A stretch of 64,000 bases of DNA from Hymenopus coronatus (taxonomy: Eukaryota > Arthropoda > Insecta > Mantodea > Hymenopodidae), in the NCBI GenBank assembly GCA_030762935.1, contig CM060900.1, forward strand, positions 399,802,132 to 399,866,131, given 5' to 3'. Shown in pieces: positions 39,612 to 52,044 of this stretch. The notes below the pieces were generated by a model, which worked only from the letters and a program-made list of their open reading frames with translations, ran no database searches and was not told the origin of the DNA. Made by a program: the position numbers and the translations under genes. Position 1 is the first letter of the stretch. The number at the start of each line of letters is the position of its first letter.

Positions 39612-41650
39612 AACTCGTGACCTTCCGGAATGAGCGCCAAATGAGCTCGATACGGTGTAATTTCAAATAATAAAAAAACACGAAATACAATAAAATTTTA
39701 GGAATGTCCTCATAAACCAGGATTGCAGAGATAGCCCATAAAGGATTCCTTTAATGTAAGTGTAGCTCCACAGACGGTATAACAACCTGTAACATATTTA
39801 GTATCCGTGCATTTGTATTAATGCTCTCTGCCGGCTTCAGCAGTGCCATCTAGGAGCAAACGCACAAGCAGCACAATTCTGTGTAAACTTGGATGTACAA
39901 AAGCTACATTACAGTATCATTTTGTAGGAAATTCCTTGCAAGCGAGGTATGTCTGAATAATTAGAAACATTTATAAATACATGCCTATCTATTGATCAAA
40001 TGTCGAAACACATTTTAAAATCGAATAAATTAGCTATCGCCGATTGTATACGAGCTAAAATTTCGTCCATAGTGATGGTTAGGGTTATCAGTTTTTTAAC
40101 AAGCAATAAGAAGAGTAGTAATATACTATGTGATATTTAATAAGTTATAAAATAACTTATATATTTCGGAATTATACGGCTTAGATTATTGCTCTCTAAA
40201 AGCAATTGATTTGATTTAGTTGGTCGATAGTTATTGTATTATATTTTATTTTCATCCTTTTAGAACAATTTCATTGTTTTTTTTGGACATGTTAATGTTA
40301 TAAATATTTCTATTAATTTGCACATGTGTAAAGTAGTATTAGCTAGATGATAACACAATAAACTATTTTCAATTACACATCATTAAGTTATTAAGAGCTA
40401 GTAATTCACATTATATTTTGCATACGCTCTATAACACAGGCTGATTTACTCATGGTTTACTCATTTGTTCACCTGTTTTGTCTAAAGCTGAACTGTGCAT
40501 CCAAAAGAGTATTATATTTGGACAAAAAAAGAGACCATATGCCTGTATGTTAACCTTTCAAAAAGCTTAGAAAATTCTGATAGTAAGGATATGAATCTGT
40601 TATTCTCCATTTCTAACTTAACCCCAAAGGCCTTACTTTAGTAAATTTTAGCTTCTGAGGAAATTACCCTGATTCCATTGATGAATTGTATATATTTACT
40701 AATGGACATTTTATGTATTTAATACATTACTTAATTATCCAGTCTGGGATGCCATCCATTCACGAAGACTGTTTACTTTTTCATATCTCCCACTACTTTT
40801 TTATATTATCTCTATTTCTATAATGAGTTCTAAAAACATACCATATTTACTCGTGTATTATCAGTTACATTCCCATAGCTTATGTGATATATATTAGTAT
40901 GAATTAATTTGCTTGCTATTTCAAAAAAATGCAAATTGGACGAGTCTACAATTGATTGGGGTTGTGTTATGTTCTCTTTTGTGTGCTTTATTCCCTGTAT
41001 TACCTCTTTGTTAGTATTTTCCCAATTTCTTTATCTATTATTTGCCTAGTGGCTCTAACTTTTTTATTTGACCTTACTATACATTTTTCATTTACCATTT
41101 TCTGTTCCAGTCTTATAACCTGCCTATATATCTTTTTATATTGATTCACATGTTCTTGTTTGACTAAATCTTGTTTTTGAAGAGGATTTAATTGTCTTAG
41201 CTTCCTGTTAGATATAATTATTCCTCGAGTTACCCAACATTTTTTATTACATTGTCTGAGGCTCTTACTTTTTAATGTGAAGGTTATATTAAACCAATAT
41301 AAAAATATATTTTCAAATGTTTTTAGACCTGCTATCTAAATCATTTCCCTTGTATACACTTTCCCATTTTTCAATTTTCAGAAAAGTCCTAAGGTTAATC
41401 ATATCCTCCTGTCTAAATTCTTTCCTCAAAACTCTAAGTTTTCTAATTTGATTCAGTTTTTGAATCTTAAGTAGTTAAAATAGCATTGAGCATGGTTGCT
41501 TATTTTCTTTGATAGTTTTTAAAACAGCCACTTAAATAGCTGCATCAATTGCTTGCTATTACTGAAATAAAGTTAAAAGAATTAAAAACTCTAGATTTCT
41601 CTTACATTAATAAATTGCATAGGGTCAGGAAGGTATACATATGTATGAAA
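37481..41650. other. AT-rich DNA without recognisable genes
   Basis: No coding signal stands out. A run of 29 A (39581-39609) probably marks the 3' end of an unidentified retroposed sequence. At 39340-39400 the minus strand reads GTGGCGTATCGAGAATTTGG followed by a G-run, a phrase I associate with dispersed invertebrate repeats; its family is unknown to me. Confidence 0.4.
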
Positions 41651-41655
41651 ATATA

Positions 41656-42016
41656 GGGGGTGCCATGGCTGAATGGTGGCTTGCTTCCCACCTAAGGTGG
41701 CCCTGGTTCTAATTCCAAGCTTCTGCATGTTGGATTTGTGGCAGGTTTTCTCCAGGTTCTCCAATTTTCTCTGTCACTCTTTCCACCAGTTGTTCCATCA
41801 TCACCTTTCCTATCATCCATTTTACTTGCATTACATATCGTCTACTTTCTCATGCTCGTGCCTGGCTATGCTCTGACCACTTGTTCCAGTTTCTCCATTC
41901 TGTGGTTTCATGCTGTTGGCTCACTGATAGGCTTCTGACCTCTAGGCATCTGCTTGTAAATCCTGGGGGGTGTTAGTCTTAAATAAGGGAAAGGTAAGCT
42001 GAATACAAAAAAAAAA
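41656..42016 (+). mobile_element. tRNA-derived SINE
   Basis: A-box-like TGGCTGAATGG (41666-41676) and B-box-like GGTTCTAATTCC (41705-41716) are spaced as in a tRNA gene. The tRNA-unrelated body follows (GGTTTTCTCCAGGTTCTCC and a T/C-rich stretch), ending in an A-rich tail (42007-42016). Pol III transcription is inferred from the boxes. Confidence 0.7.
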
Positions 42017-42689
42017 TAGAAAGTGTCAAACTGTATAGGTATCTATAGTTTTAACACCAAACAAAAACATAACGTGGGCACTGTGATTTATTTAAAACTA
42101 GGATTCCAACAATGATGACATTTAAAACAACTATGATGTTTCACGAAGTAAATCAATAGATCAGTTTTGCACCATGTGAGCTAGAATTCAGTTGGTAAGG
42201 CATGAAATATTAGAGATAGAAGCCGCTATCCATGTGCTTTACACTGAGTGCAAATTAGTGAGAGGAATTCAATTACAGAAATTAGAGTTAGTAATGACTC
42301 CATCCACATTATAGTTTGTGCCACATTAATTTTATATTTCCCTTTTCACTAGAATGTACATTACTTCTGACATAATTTTGTTCATATTATGCTTCACAGA
42401 ACTCACTTCTTAGTCTCCTGTAACTTCTAACCGTTTCTGTGAGTATGAGTTCCAATTTTCTTCTTTCTCCCACTAACCAAAGTGTTCTGCTTAGACTCAA
42501 GATTTCATATAGGTTTAGTTTCTCCATTCATATGACTTCATCTGAAGCATCTGTAGAGCTTTTCTGCTGATACTAGTGTTCATTAATATGCCCTAGCCTC
42601 TCTTTTATGCACTCTGACAAAGTTTGTGTACATGTTGATAATTTCCTTATTTTACTTTCTCTAGCATGTATATACAATATACATAGTGG

Positions 42690-43760
42690 CTAGAAAAGGT
42701 ATTGTGTTCCACCCAAAATTTTGATCTGAGATAACACAAGAAATGTATGTTCTGATTCAGACACCCTGAATTAAAAAAGAAGCAATTATAGATAAAGATC
42801 AGTGCTGGGTGTGATGCATGTGTGTACGTATGTATATGCATGTAGGTGTGCGTGCGCCTATGGACAAAATGTCTCAAAAATGAAATCAGTTCCATTTCCT
42901 CCTTTTTATTTAGTATTTGAAATTTCTTTTGATGTTCTTCTCCACAATTCCTTGTTTATGATCATCTCTACCAACGTATATTCAAAAATGTTCTCAAGAA
43001 TGTGTTTATAAATATTTGTAATCTGTCTGTTATATGTTCTGTGACCTTTTATGTTTCTGAACCATATAGCCAGATAGTTTCTACATTACTTATAATTGTT
43101 TATTTTGGTACTTGTTATAGTTTAGAAGTGGTTGCAAATATACCATTTCACTAAATTAGGTTAATTACCTCAGAAATAGTTTCCAAGAATTACTTCCTCA
43201 TTGTCAGCTGATTCAACTGATTGGATCTCCTCTGAAGGTTACATTAGTCTCTTAGCCCCTCTGGTGGTGGTTCTACAAATTTAGTGATCAGATTTTCGTC
43301 TATTGGGATTTCGAAGGTCAAAATCTTGGACAAAATTTCTTGGATAGAGAAAAACTTATTACACAAAAAATATAAATGTTGACAGAACACACATGTGTAT
43401 CCTTTACGTTTTTGTTCTGGAGCTAACCATTTCCGAGATATTCCTAGTTACTGTTTTAAATTTTAAAATACTTATACATTTTTCAAAGAGGAAGTTGCCC
43501 GTGTTTCTTTTGTTTAGCTCCTAGCCATGGAAAGAAGTAAATTTCAATGCCAGTCACATAGCGAGAGTTTTAAAACATTTCAATTGCTTTAACATAGTGT
43601 ATTCCCTTAGTTTTCTATGTATAAGGAACTAAGTAATAAGAACATTTCTGCTAATGATTTTCTCAAATAGCATGGAGCAGAAAGAAAAATAATCTTTTGT
43701 ATGAAGTTTGTTTGTGAAACAGCTATAGAAAGTCATGTGAATGGGGACATCAGATTTTTT
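42690..43760 (+). repeat. Dispersed repeat, copy 1 of a diverged pair
   Basis: Matches 45180-46320 in colinear blocks: AGAAAAGGTATTGTGTTCCACCC with AGAAGGTATTGAATTGTACCCC; ACACCCTGAATTAAAAAA with ACCCCCTGAATCCAAAAA; AACATTTCTGCTAATG with AATATTTCTGCTAAAG; and GAAAGTCATGTGAATG with the same. No ORF. Probably an old non-coding transposable element. Confidence 0.5.
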
Positions 43761-45179
43761 CAGATGTTTATTATACTTATAGCTTTTATATTCATGGTTT
43801 GCAGTTGGTTTTTTAAACAGCAAAAATGTTAACACATTACTTTTGATCACTTCTTTACTATTTAGATGAAGCCTGCACAAACGCTAAGCTCTCTTTTCCT
43901 CAGTTCCTTTTTTTCCCAATATTAGACAGTTCAGATTGCTCCTTGGCCCCATTATTTGTAACTTAACTTGAGTTTTTTTTAATGAGTTATGGATTTAAAA
44001 ATGTTTGTGCATCAGCGCAGATATGAATAAGTTCAGTAAAAATTAATTATTTTGCATAAGTCACCTGGAATGTGTTTAAAAATTCTGCAACAAGTATAAA
44101 CAAATGTCTTTTATTCCCTCAATTGAGTTAAAATTAAGAAATGCCAGCACTACAATTTGTTAAATTTATAAACTGAACTGAAATTAAAAATTTGGGGGGA
44201 GTTGCAATAAACTGTACAATAAACTATTGAGTTCAACAAGTTTTTTCATATTACAAACCAAAAATTAATTAATTATGAATAACAAATTAATATTTTAACA
44301 ATGGTTTGGAAGTAGCTTGATAAAAAGCTGTGTCCACTATATGTTTTACGTTTGATGTGTATCTTATTGGTTGGTTTTCCATTAATGTGCTACAAATATT
44401 GTATAGTCCTCTTCATTTCTTAGGTTTTAGTTTTCAAAGCTTTTCATGTGTGCCTTCCACTTACCTTCATCAGATAAATTTCTACTTAAATGTCAGCAAG
44501 GATTAATTTCTGAGTTAATATGAATGCTTTATGATATATTTTGTTTGTCAAGCATTTGTAAAATAATTTCCTCTTCTAGTATTTAATCTATCTGATATTG
44601 GCTGCTATCCAATAGATATTTTAGGTTTATCTTTTCCTGATGTGTTACTGCAATAGCAAAGTTCTTATTGCAGAAGTTGATCCAATATTGTTTCCTTCCA
44701 CATATATTCCCTATACCAAGTTTTCAATAATTTCTTGTCTGTTCACTTTGCAAGCATTGTCCATCACTCACCTGTTATGCTTAGCCATGTTCCTTTCTTC
44801 TCCTACTCAAATGTCTAGTTTGTTACCTATCATAGCATTCCTATACTTATCATCAGGTAATGAATGCTTTATTGGCATGCAAATCTTTTCTGGGATCGAA
44901 AACCCTTACATCCCTCCTAAAAGGGTGATAATCATCCTATTGTTCACATTTTTCGCTCTTTGATGGAACCAATATTAACAATTACCATCAATACCTCTAT
45001 TCTCAGCATTAACTAAGAATGCTCACTGGACTCTTCAGTTTCCCCGTCATTGCATTCCACCTGTGCTCCATCTTCATTTCTTATATCACCAGTGTCTTTG
45101 CCAGCAATGCCACAAGTACTAAAAGTTGTTGTTTAACACTACCAAAAATATCCCTTTTTACTTTCTTTTCACATACTAT
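43761..45179. other. AT-rich DNA, nothing recognised
   Basis: No coding, RNA or repeat signal that I can support in this interval; ORFs are short and of low-complexity AT composition. Confidence 0.4.
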
Positions 45180-45290
45180 GCACATAGGTATAGAGAAGGT
45201 ATTGAATTGTACCCCAAGATTCAATACCAAGATTTCACTAGAAATATATATTTTGAGACCCCCTGAATCCAAAAATAAATTTTTAGAAAA

Positions 45291-45320
45291 ATGTGTGTGT
45301 GTGTGTGCGTGTGTGTGCGC
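45291..45320 (+). repeat. (GT)n microsatellite
   Basis: TGTGTGTGTGTGTGCGTGTG and extensions, interrupted by C. Confidence 0.8.
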
Positions 45321-45399
45321 GAGAGTGATTGCACGATAAGCAAGATGAGAGAGGGAGAATAATGAAAAGGCTGTTAAATACAAACTTGAAATTTACGTA

Positions 45400-45710
45400 C
45401 AGTATCTTCCAAGGAACAGCTGCTAACCAAGCTGGAGATCTGGGTCCAATTCCCGGTACCGGCATGGGGATTTTCCCCTGCTGGGAGACTTTGTCTGGGT
45501 GCATTCAGCCTCGTGAAATCCCTGAGGAGCCAATGGAGGAGTTACTTGATGGTGAAGTAGTGTCTCCAGGTCATGAGGACCGCAATAACCAACCAGGGGG
45601 GCTCAAGGTGCTGAGCACATCTCATCCTCCAATACTGCACCCCATACATGACATCTGTCATGGACCAAGATGGGGGATGCAGCGCCCGGAGGTAGGCTAA
45701 GGTACCTTGT
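45400..45710 (+). mobile_element. tRNA-type SINE, A-box decayed
   Basis: B-box GGGTCCAATTCCC (45442-45454) precedes GGTACCGGCATGGGGATTTT and a GC-richer body unlike the AT-rich surroundings. The A-box region (near 45410) is poorly preserved. The 3' limit is approximate. Confidence 0.55.
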
Positions 45711-46342
45711 GAGATGTTACGCCATGGAGTTATTTATCTTCCAAGAATGCGACAGCAGATTTTCAAGAAAATCCCCCATCCCAAACTAACCTTTATATGG
45801 AAAAAATGATCAAAAAATTTTATTTACTGAAAAATTGCTCTAACGATTTTGATTAAAACACCATATGTTAAAGATATTTGCATGACAGATAAACTTGAAA
45901 TTTTTGGGAATAGCTTTTGAAGACCTCTTCATTCTGGATGAATTTTGCTTAAATTTGCACAACTAGTAAACTGTAAGAGATAGATAAAATCTTAAAACAC
46001 AAAAAATGTAGATCTTTTTAAAGCATACAATTTTTCATATACCTTATTGTTGTACAATTGACCATTTTCGGGACTTGTCAACTTGTCAACTCCTGACCAC
46101 TCACAGAAATGGATTTAATTCCCATATAAACCACATTTTAAAAAATTTGACTGTCAGTTTAGTCTAGGTATACCCTTATTTCCCTTCTAATTATCAGGCA
46201 GCAAGAGATAAGAATATTTCTGCTAAAGTTCATCTCGATCAACATGAAGTAGATAGAAGAATAAGCTTTATAACAATTATTTGTTACAGACATGTAGAGA
46301 AAGTCATGTGAATAATGATGATACAGACAGACAGGCAGACAG

Positions 46343-46374
46343 TGTGGTGGTGGTGGTGGCGGTGGTGGTGGTGG
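46343..46374 (+). repeat. (GGT)n microsatellite
   Basis: Eleven or so GTG/GGT triplets with one GGC variant, preceded by a short CAGA-rich run. Confidence 0.8.
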
Positions 46375-47985
46375 CAATATAAGAAATTAATTTTTTCGAA
46401 TAAATATCAGATATCAGCAAACAATTATGTTCTGACCTTTGAAAACTGGAATTGTTATGTCACTAAGTTGGAATGTATGTGAATTTTACCTGATTCTGAT
46501 TCTTCACAAGCATCAATAATATAGCAACTTAGAATAAACTGGCCATAAATTTCATTTAGGTAGATATATCTAAAGGGCTCTTTTTTAACTTGGGATAGAT
46601 TTCTGTAAGGAAATTGTTTGGTAGCATTCCATACTAACACTGTACAGTTTCAATATAAGGCTTTAAACACTCCAAATAATTTGAAATTTAAGTAGCTGTA
46701 AGGATTAACCTAATAATTATCTTGGTGTTTATTTCATGGATTAAAAATAACAATTCTTAAATGGCATGGTTTCCACTGAACTCAATTGTGTATAATAATT
46801 ATCCTCACCTTTATAATTTTGTTTGTAAGAATCACATGTTAATGTATTTAAGGAAATCAACTTCCTTCCATTTTTCTCTCTGTGCAAAATGTTCACCATC
46901 GCTATTGATGTACCACCACAGTAACCAAATACAATAAAGATATTCACTCCGACAAAACAAGAACTGCTTATCACATCTGCATAGAAGCAGTTAACTATAA
47001 ATGCGGAATAAAGGATATCATATCTAGTATTAGCAAAACATACAACAGTCTCCTAGAGGACTCAAAGAATCACCTAATTTATCCCAGCATATAAAAAAAT
47101 AAATAAAAATTACACACTTACTAGAGCGATTATTTGTTTCCTACCAGTATTACAGCAGGAAATCCTTATGATATCTTGAAATTTTATATAAATATCTCTT
47201 TCTGTGTCTCTGTCTCTCTCTCTCTGTCACTCTCTCTCTCTCTCTCATACATAAAGCTTTAAAATATATTTTATATGTTTATTTTATAATATATCAATAT
47301 TAAAACAAATGTTCTATATTTTAAAAATATATTTTTATGTGTGTCTATTTTAATTCTTTGTATCTTTTTATTGCCTTGCTAAAGGGCAGTCCCAGATTAG
47401 AGAAATATTTATTGGGCTCTTCTAGGTAAATAAATCAATCATTCAAATGTTTTTAAAAGTAGATTGGGAAATTAAAGGATTCAGAACTTTAAATTTTGCT
47501 ATACTTTTTATATATTTTCTTACATCTTTTAATGATCAATATGCCAAAAGAAAGTCAACTTGTTTTTAGGAATCATATTGCAATAACCAAACATAAAAGA
47601 AAGATTAATGGTACACATTAGCATGAAGTGAGCAACACATCTTTTCACTACTAAGCGTGATTACATGCACACAAAGGAATGCAGGCATGCACATATTCAT
47701 TTTGCAGATTTGTTTGTTGAATTTCATTCTTAGATTGTTATTTAAAGAGAAATTTCATAGAAGTAATGTGTAATGACAATAAAACAGAAAGATTAATTTT
47801 TGTCATTGCAATATCTGATGCAATCCTGATGTCAAGCATTGATGGTGACAAATAGAAATATTTTGATACAGGTACTCTAAAGCAACATTTATAAGCAGTT
47901 TCCATGTATATTTTATTTTCATTAAGAACAAAAGAACAACAGAGTGGATAAAAAGAGTACCTACCTACAATTTTATCTTTTTCAG
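46375..47985. other. AT-rich DNA, only simple sequence
   Basis: Contains a TC-rich simple repeat at 47203-47247. Nothing else supported. Confidence 0.4.
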
Positions 47986-48155
47986 AAATAATGGCCAAGG
48001 ACGAGATGCATAAAGAATTTGAAAAGGATGTGGCAGCTGCATTGCAGAATATGCTGATGAACATGAAAGATGTTTTTTTGCTCTTTACGGCTTTGATAGC
48101 ACAGTTAGAAATAATGATGGAGAATGTAAAGAAAGGCAGCTTAAAGAAGGAATGA
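47986..48155 (+). CDS. Candidate host exon, 54 codons after a strong splice acceptor
   Basis: A pyrimidine-rich tract and CAG (TTTTATCTTTTTCAG, ending 47985) form a textbook 3' splice site. The following frame reads MAKDEMHKEFEKDVAAALQN from ATG 47991, then MLMNMKDVFLLFTALIAQLE and a lysine-rich end to TGA 48153-48155. It is predicted to be strongly helical and amphipathic, with balanced composition unlike the surrounding AT-rich noise ORFs. If real, it would be a terminal exon; I see no partner exons and recognise no family. The opposite strand also has an ORF (145 residues), which I consider a shadow. Confidence 0.35.
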
Positions 48156-48439
48156 TTTTGTATTTTCAATGCCATGAGTTGAAGTAAATGGATGTGCTGA
48201 TTTGATATTGAGTTTTATTTTTTATTTATGAGTCAATTCCTGTTTCCTTTGGTAAATCCTTTGAAGTATCATTAAGCTCCTGTTGTCTCATCACATTATA
48301 AGCAAAGTATATAGCAATTATCAAATGTTTTAGCCTTATCAAAATGTATATTCCTACCCACACAATACCTACTTGAAATTCAGTATGGCTATAAGAACCT
48401 TTAGAACATTTTTGTTTAAAGCTAGCTACTGATACTTAA

Positions 48440-48715
48440 GTGAATGATTCTGATTGTAATAGTGATTTTTTTGGTAGTGTTTAACACCTGCTTTTACTAC
48501 ATATGGCACTGCTACATACATTAGGCATTGACACTGATGATATATGGAAGGAAGATGGAGCACTGGTGAATTGTGATGGTGGAGGAAACCGGATAACCCA
48601 AAAAAACCTGCTCCTGTGCCTTTTTTGTGCACCACAAATCCCATATGTGGTGCCTGGGAATGAACCTGGGCTGCCATGGTGCAACACAAATGGTCTAACC
48701 ACTTGAACACGATAT
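48440..48715 (-). mobile_element. tRNA-derived SINE, minus strand
   Basis: Read on the minus strand, GTGGTTAGACC (A-box-like, 48692-48702) is followed about 30 bases later by GGTTCATTCCC (B-box-like, 48656-48666), then CACATATGGGATTTGTGGTG and TTATCCGGTTTCCTCC-type body. A different SINE from the one at 41656, although both have a GGTTTCTCC-like body. Confidence 0.65.
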
Positions 48716-48719
48716 GGCC

Positions 48720-49300
48720 AGTAGTGGTGATGACAAACTCTTAATGGTAGATGGTGATGGTGATAATAAGTTTGATGTTGAGTTTTAAATGATAGTAAAG
48801 GAAATAGTTGCACTGGGGATCACTGTTGTGTTCATGGTTATCAGATGCTGAATTAGTTGAATACCAATGATGGAGGTGTTTATGGTAGTGAATATAATGG
48901 TTGGCAGAGGGGAAACTCATGTTTAAACTGAATGGTTCATGAGAAAAAAATTATGCTTCTTATCAGGTTGTAGGTGATGATTTTCATTTTACCGGTAATT
49001 GTGGTAGGTATATTTGTTGTTTGCAATTATGATGATTATGAGGAGGAGAAAGAGGAGCAAGAGGAGAGGAGAAAGATAGGGGTGGTTTTGATGAATGTAG
49101 AAATATGATGGCATTGATTAACAGTATTGCTACTAACATGGCGGTGCTGATTATTTATTATGGTGGTGTCAGAGGTGGAGGAGAATGAAAATGGTTCATA
49201 GTGCTAGTAAAGCTTAGGCCAATTTTGATGATGCTATTGGGTTACTGGTTATGACATTTGTAGCTGAGTTAATTGGGGTGGTGACAGTGGCGGTTATGAT
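48720..49300. repeat. Cryptic GAT/GGT/GAG simple-sequence region
   Basis: Irregular runs of GATGGTGATGGTGATAATAA type and GAGGAGGAGAAAGAGGAGC near 49030. No ORF of interest. Confidence 0.5.
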
Positions 49301-50851
49301 TTTATTTGGTTTCAGTTAAACTCATGAGTCAGTCACACTTCAATTTTTCAACTCTTTCTTTCTATTTGTGCTACAGATATCTACACTTAGTAAAAAGGTT
49401 GCTGAGTTTAGAAACAAATGTAAAAGTATTCCCAAAAGTCAGAAACTGTTATGATGATAGGTTCACTGGACATGGGGCACTATGTGGTCATTGTGTCACT
49501 AACTAAACAAGATGGCAGGTTTGCCAGGCTGCCACAAACCCACAGATTGTGATGACGCATAACATTACAAACCAGTATTTGCACCACATCATGTCAGGAG
49601 TAATCAATACTGTTCATGCCACTAGATATCACAATGCTAGCGCAACTCTGTGATGGAAATGAGATATATAGGGGATTTAGGTATCTCCGGTAGAGCATCA
49701 GATTATACATTACTTAGAGGCTGTGGAACAAAGGGGGGGAATGGTATTTCTAATCAGAATTTAATGAGACCAGATGAGATATGTAATTTTAAGTTAATAA
49801 ATAGTTTGTATTGACATTAAGTGTAGGTGTCTACATTATTAACATAATTGGAAATGGTGAAGAAGAATTAACATCTGGTAGCACAATTATGCTACAGCTT
49901 ACCTTGACTTGAGCAGTTCTGTGATCCGAGTCTGATCTTGAGGTGATCAAAGTTCTCTGATAAGAAATGAAGTAAGAAATGAAACAGAGATTTTAATTGG
50001 TTCTTGATGGAGCGACAAATGATATGGAGTTGCCCAACAATTAGCCTAGAGAGATGACATCTTTAGAATTTGAGAGAGTTAAATATTATTTCTCAGCTAA
50101 AGAAACCACTGTCAATAGCAATGTGAGTTAACCACAGTTATCGAATGACTGGTGTGCAGCCATTGGCTTGCACTTCTACACTCTCAGCTATGAAGAAATA
50201 GTGTACACGAACATTAAGAACATTAAAAGAGATTGTTTTCTTCCTTCAGACAAATTATAGCCTAATTATCAAGTTCCTATAAAGTTTAAAACTGTGAAAG
50301 CATAATTCTCAGACTGTTACAAACCATATCATATCAAAATTAATGTTGAAAATCAACTACTGTTAAATATGTTAACCATTGTGCTTCAGACTACTTTATA
50401 ACTCAGACATGAATAACTCAAAGTATTCAATAAATCACCTAAGTATCATTGAATTTTATCCAGAGAGCAGTAAGAGAAAGTATGCCTTTTGCATAAGTAG
50501 CCCACTGTCAGTAAAATACGGAGGTGATAGGCAGTGATAGGCAGTAACCTTTCAGATAGTTAAAGCAATAAATATGTTTTAAGTAAACAATAGAAAATGA
50601 GGGAACAGGCTTGCCTTTATGAAAATCACAGGTGTTAGTAGTATAAATGAGAAGAATGAATATGAGGCGTGACTGGTAGGTCAGTACCATTTCCTTTTAC
50701 TGCCACTATGATGCTAGTGTTGCAATTCCATGAATGTGCAGTCATCTCTCTGATTCATTGTCTGCCACTGATGACATTACAGCCAGGTCATATTGTGTAC
50801 AGTATTTAGTGATCATTCAAAATATTGAAGACATTTTCTGATTTTACCCAC
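49301..50851. other. AT-rich DNA, nothing recognised
   Basis: No supported gene, RNA or mobile element in this interval. Confidence 0.4.
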
Positions 50852-51272
50852 TGTGAAATGTGTCGCATAATACGGTTCTCAAATACAAGGAATGTTAAAC
50901 CAGGTGAAATTCATTGTCAACTTGTAGAGATTTACAGTGAAAGTTTAGTGACAGATGGAATGCTGAGAGAGTGGGTTAAGCAATTCAATGAATAGATGAT
51001 CTAATCTTCATGACAAAGCAAGGAGTGGGCAACCTTTAGTAGTCAATGATGGTTTGTTTGAACAAGTGAATGAGGCAATTTGTGAGAACAGATGGTGCAC
51101 AGTAAGAATGCTTTCTGATATGTTTCAATAAAACCCAGTGTTCAGCAGTGGCTCTCTTCTGGCAGCAGCATTCTTTGAAGAGGGCATACAAAAGTTGATT
51201 CCTAGCTATGACAAATGCCTGAACAATGGTTGCAGCTATACCAAGAATGGGTTATGGAATGCTTTTTAATAT
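50852..51272 (+). pseudogene. Mariner-type transposase with the centre deleted
   Basis: 50852 onwards reads CEMCRIIRF and VKPGEIHCQLVEIYSESLVT, then GMLREWVKQFNE to a TAG at 50993: the N-terminal helix-turn-helix of mariner/SETMAR-like transposases. After frameshifts, LHDKARSG-like, VNDGLFEQVNEAI and MLSDMFQ segments follow to about 51130. The sequence then jumps to FFEEGIQKLIPSYDKCLNN, the extreme C-terminus, ending near 51269. The whole catalytic DD34D core between them is missing. Terminal inverted repeats could not be identified with confidence. Confidence 0.7.
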
Positions 51273-51872
51273 ACAAATAAACGTTGTGAAAAAAATTATT
51301 TTATGCCTTCTTTTCCAAACTGGTACTCGCATTCTGCATATGACTCATACAAAAGATTGAAACACAACTCACTATAGTTTAAATTAAAGGAACAAATATT
51401 ACAGATAAAAAGTATAATTGGTAGTGGTTTAATCTGACAGAGCAGTTATTGAAATACTATATTTAAAAAAAGTTATTTTAAGTGCAATTTAATAGAAAAT
51501 AACCAGTTCCTAGATATAAATTCACATTCGGCACTTTGTTGGGTCACCTATGCAAAATCAAGGGAATGGAAAATCCATCCTTCTCTATTCGGAAGCAAAT
51601 TTTGTAATTTTCTGTTCCTTTTGAAATGTTCTGAGTTCTCTTAATAGGCAAGTTTCATAAAGAGAAAGTCTCTTTCATCTGCAGTAGAATTTCGAGAAGA
51701 ACTTTAGATTCTCAGCACTGAAAACATACTAGGAGGAATTGTATATAACTTATTTAGTTGTTTATTTATTGGTTTGCTTAGTTCTTTATTTTTTCATTAT
51801 GCAAATACATAAAATCCTGTTTAGACTGAAGATATATTAGGGTATTAGTTACAAACCAAATGCATTTACAGC

Positions 51873-51969
<97 letters not shown>

Positions 51970-51982
51970 TAACAACAATAAC

Positions 51983-52041
<59 letters not shown>
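51873..52041 (+). repeat. (TAA)n microsatellite, about 170 bases
   Basis: Continuous TAA/AAT triplets with a few AAC interruptions (near 51927 and 51966-51984). It generates false poly-Asn, poly-Leu, poly-Ile and poly-Tyr frames. Confidence 0.95.

Positions 52042-52044
<3 letters not shown>

Larger units (their letters stand above)
45180..46320 (+). repeat. Dispersed repeat, copy 2 of a diverged pair
   Basis: Colinear with 42690-43760. It carries a GT-rich microsatellite at 45291-45320, at the same place where copy 1 has a shorter TGTG/CATG-rich run (42816-42855), and is interrupted by the SINE at 45400-45710. Confidence 0.5.

Noticed and set aside
47738..48175. 145-residue minus-strand ORF opposite the exon candidate
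   Set aside because: Composition is AT-noise-like and no splice or family signal supports it, whereas the plus strand has a good acceptor site.
50640..51330. Terminal inverted repeats for the mariner fragment
   Set aside because: Only about seven bases (AGTACCA) match between candidate ends; too short to call.
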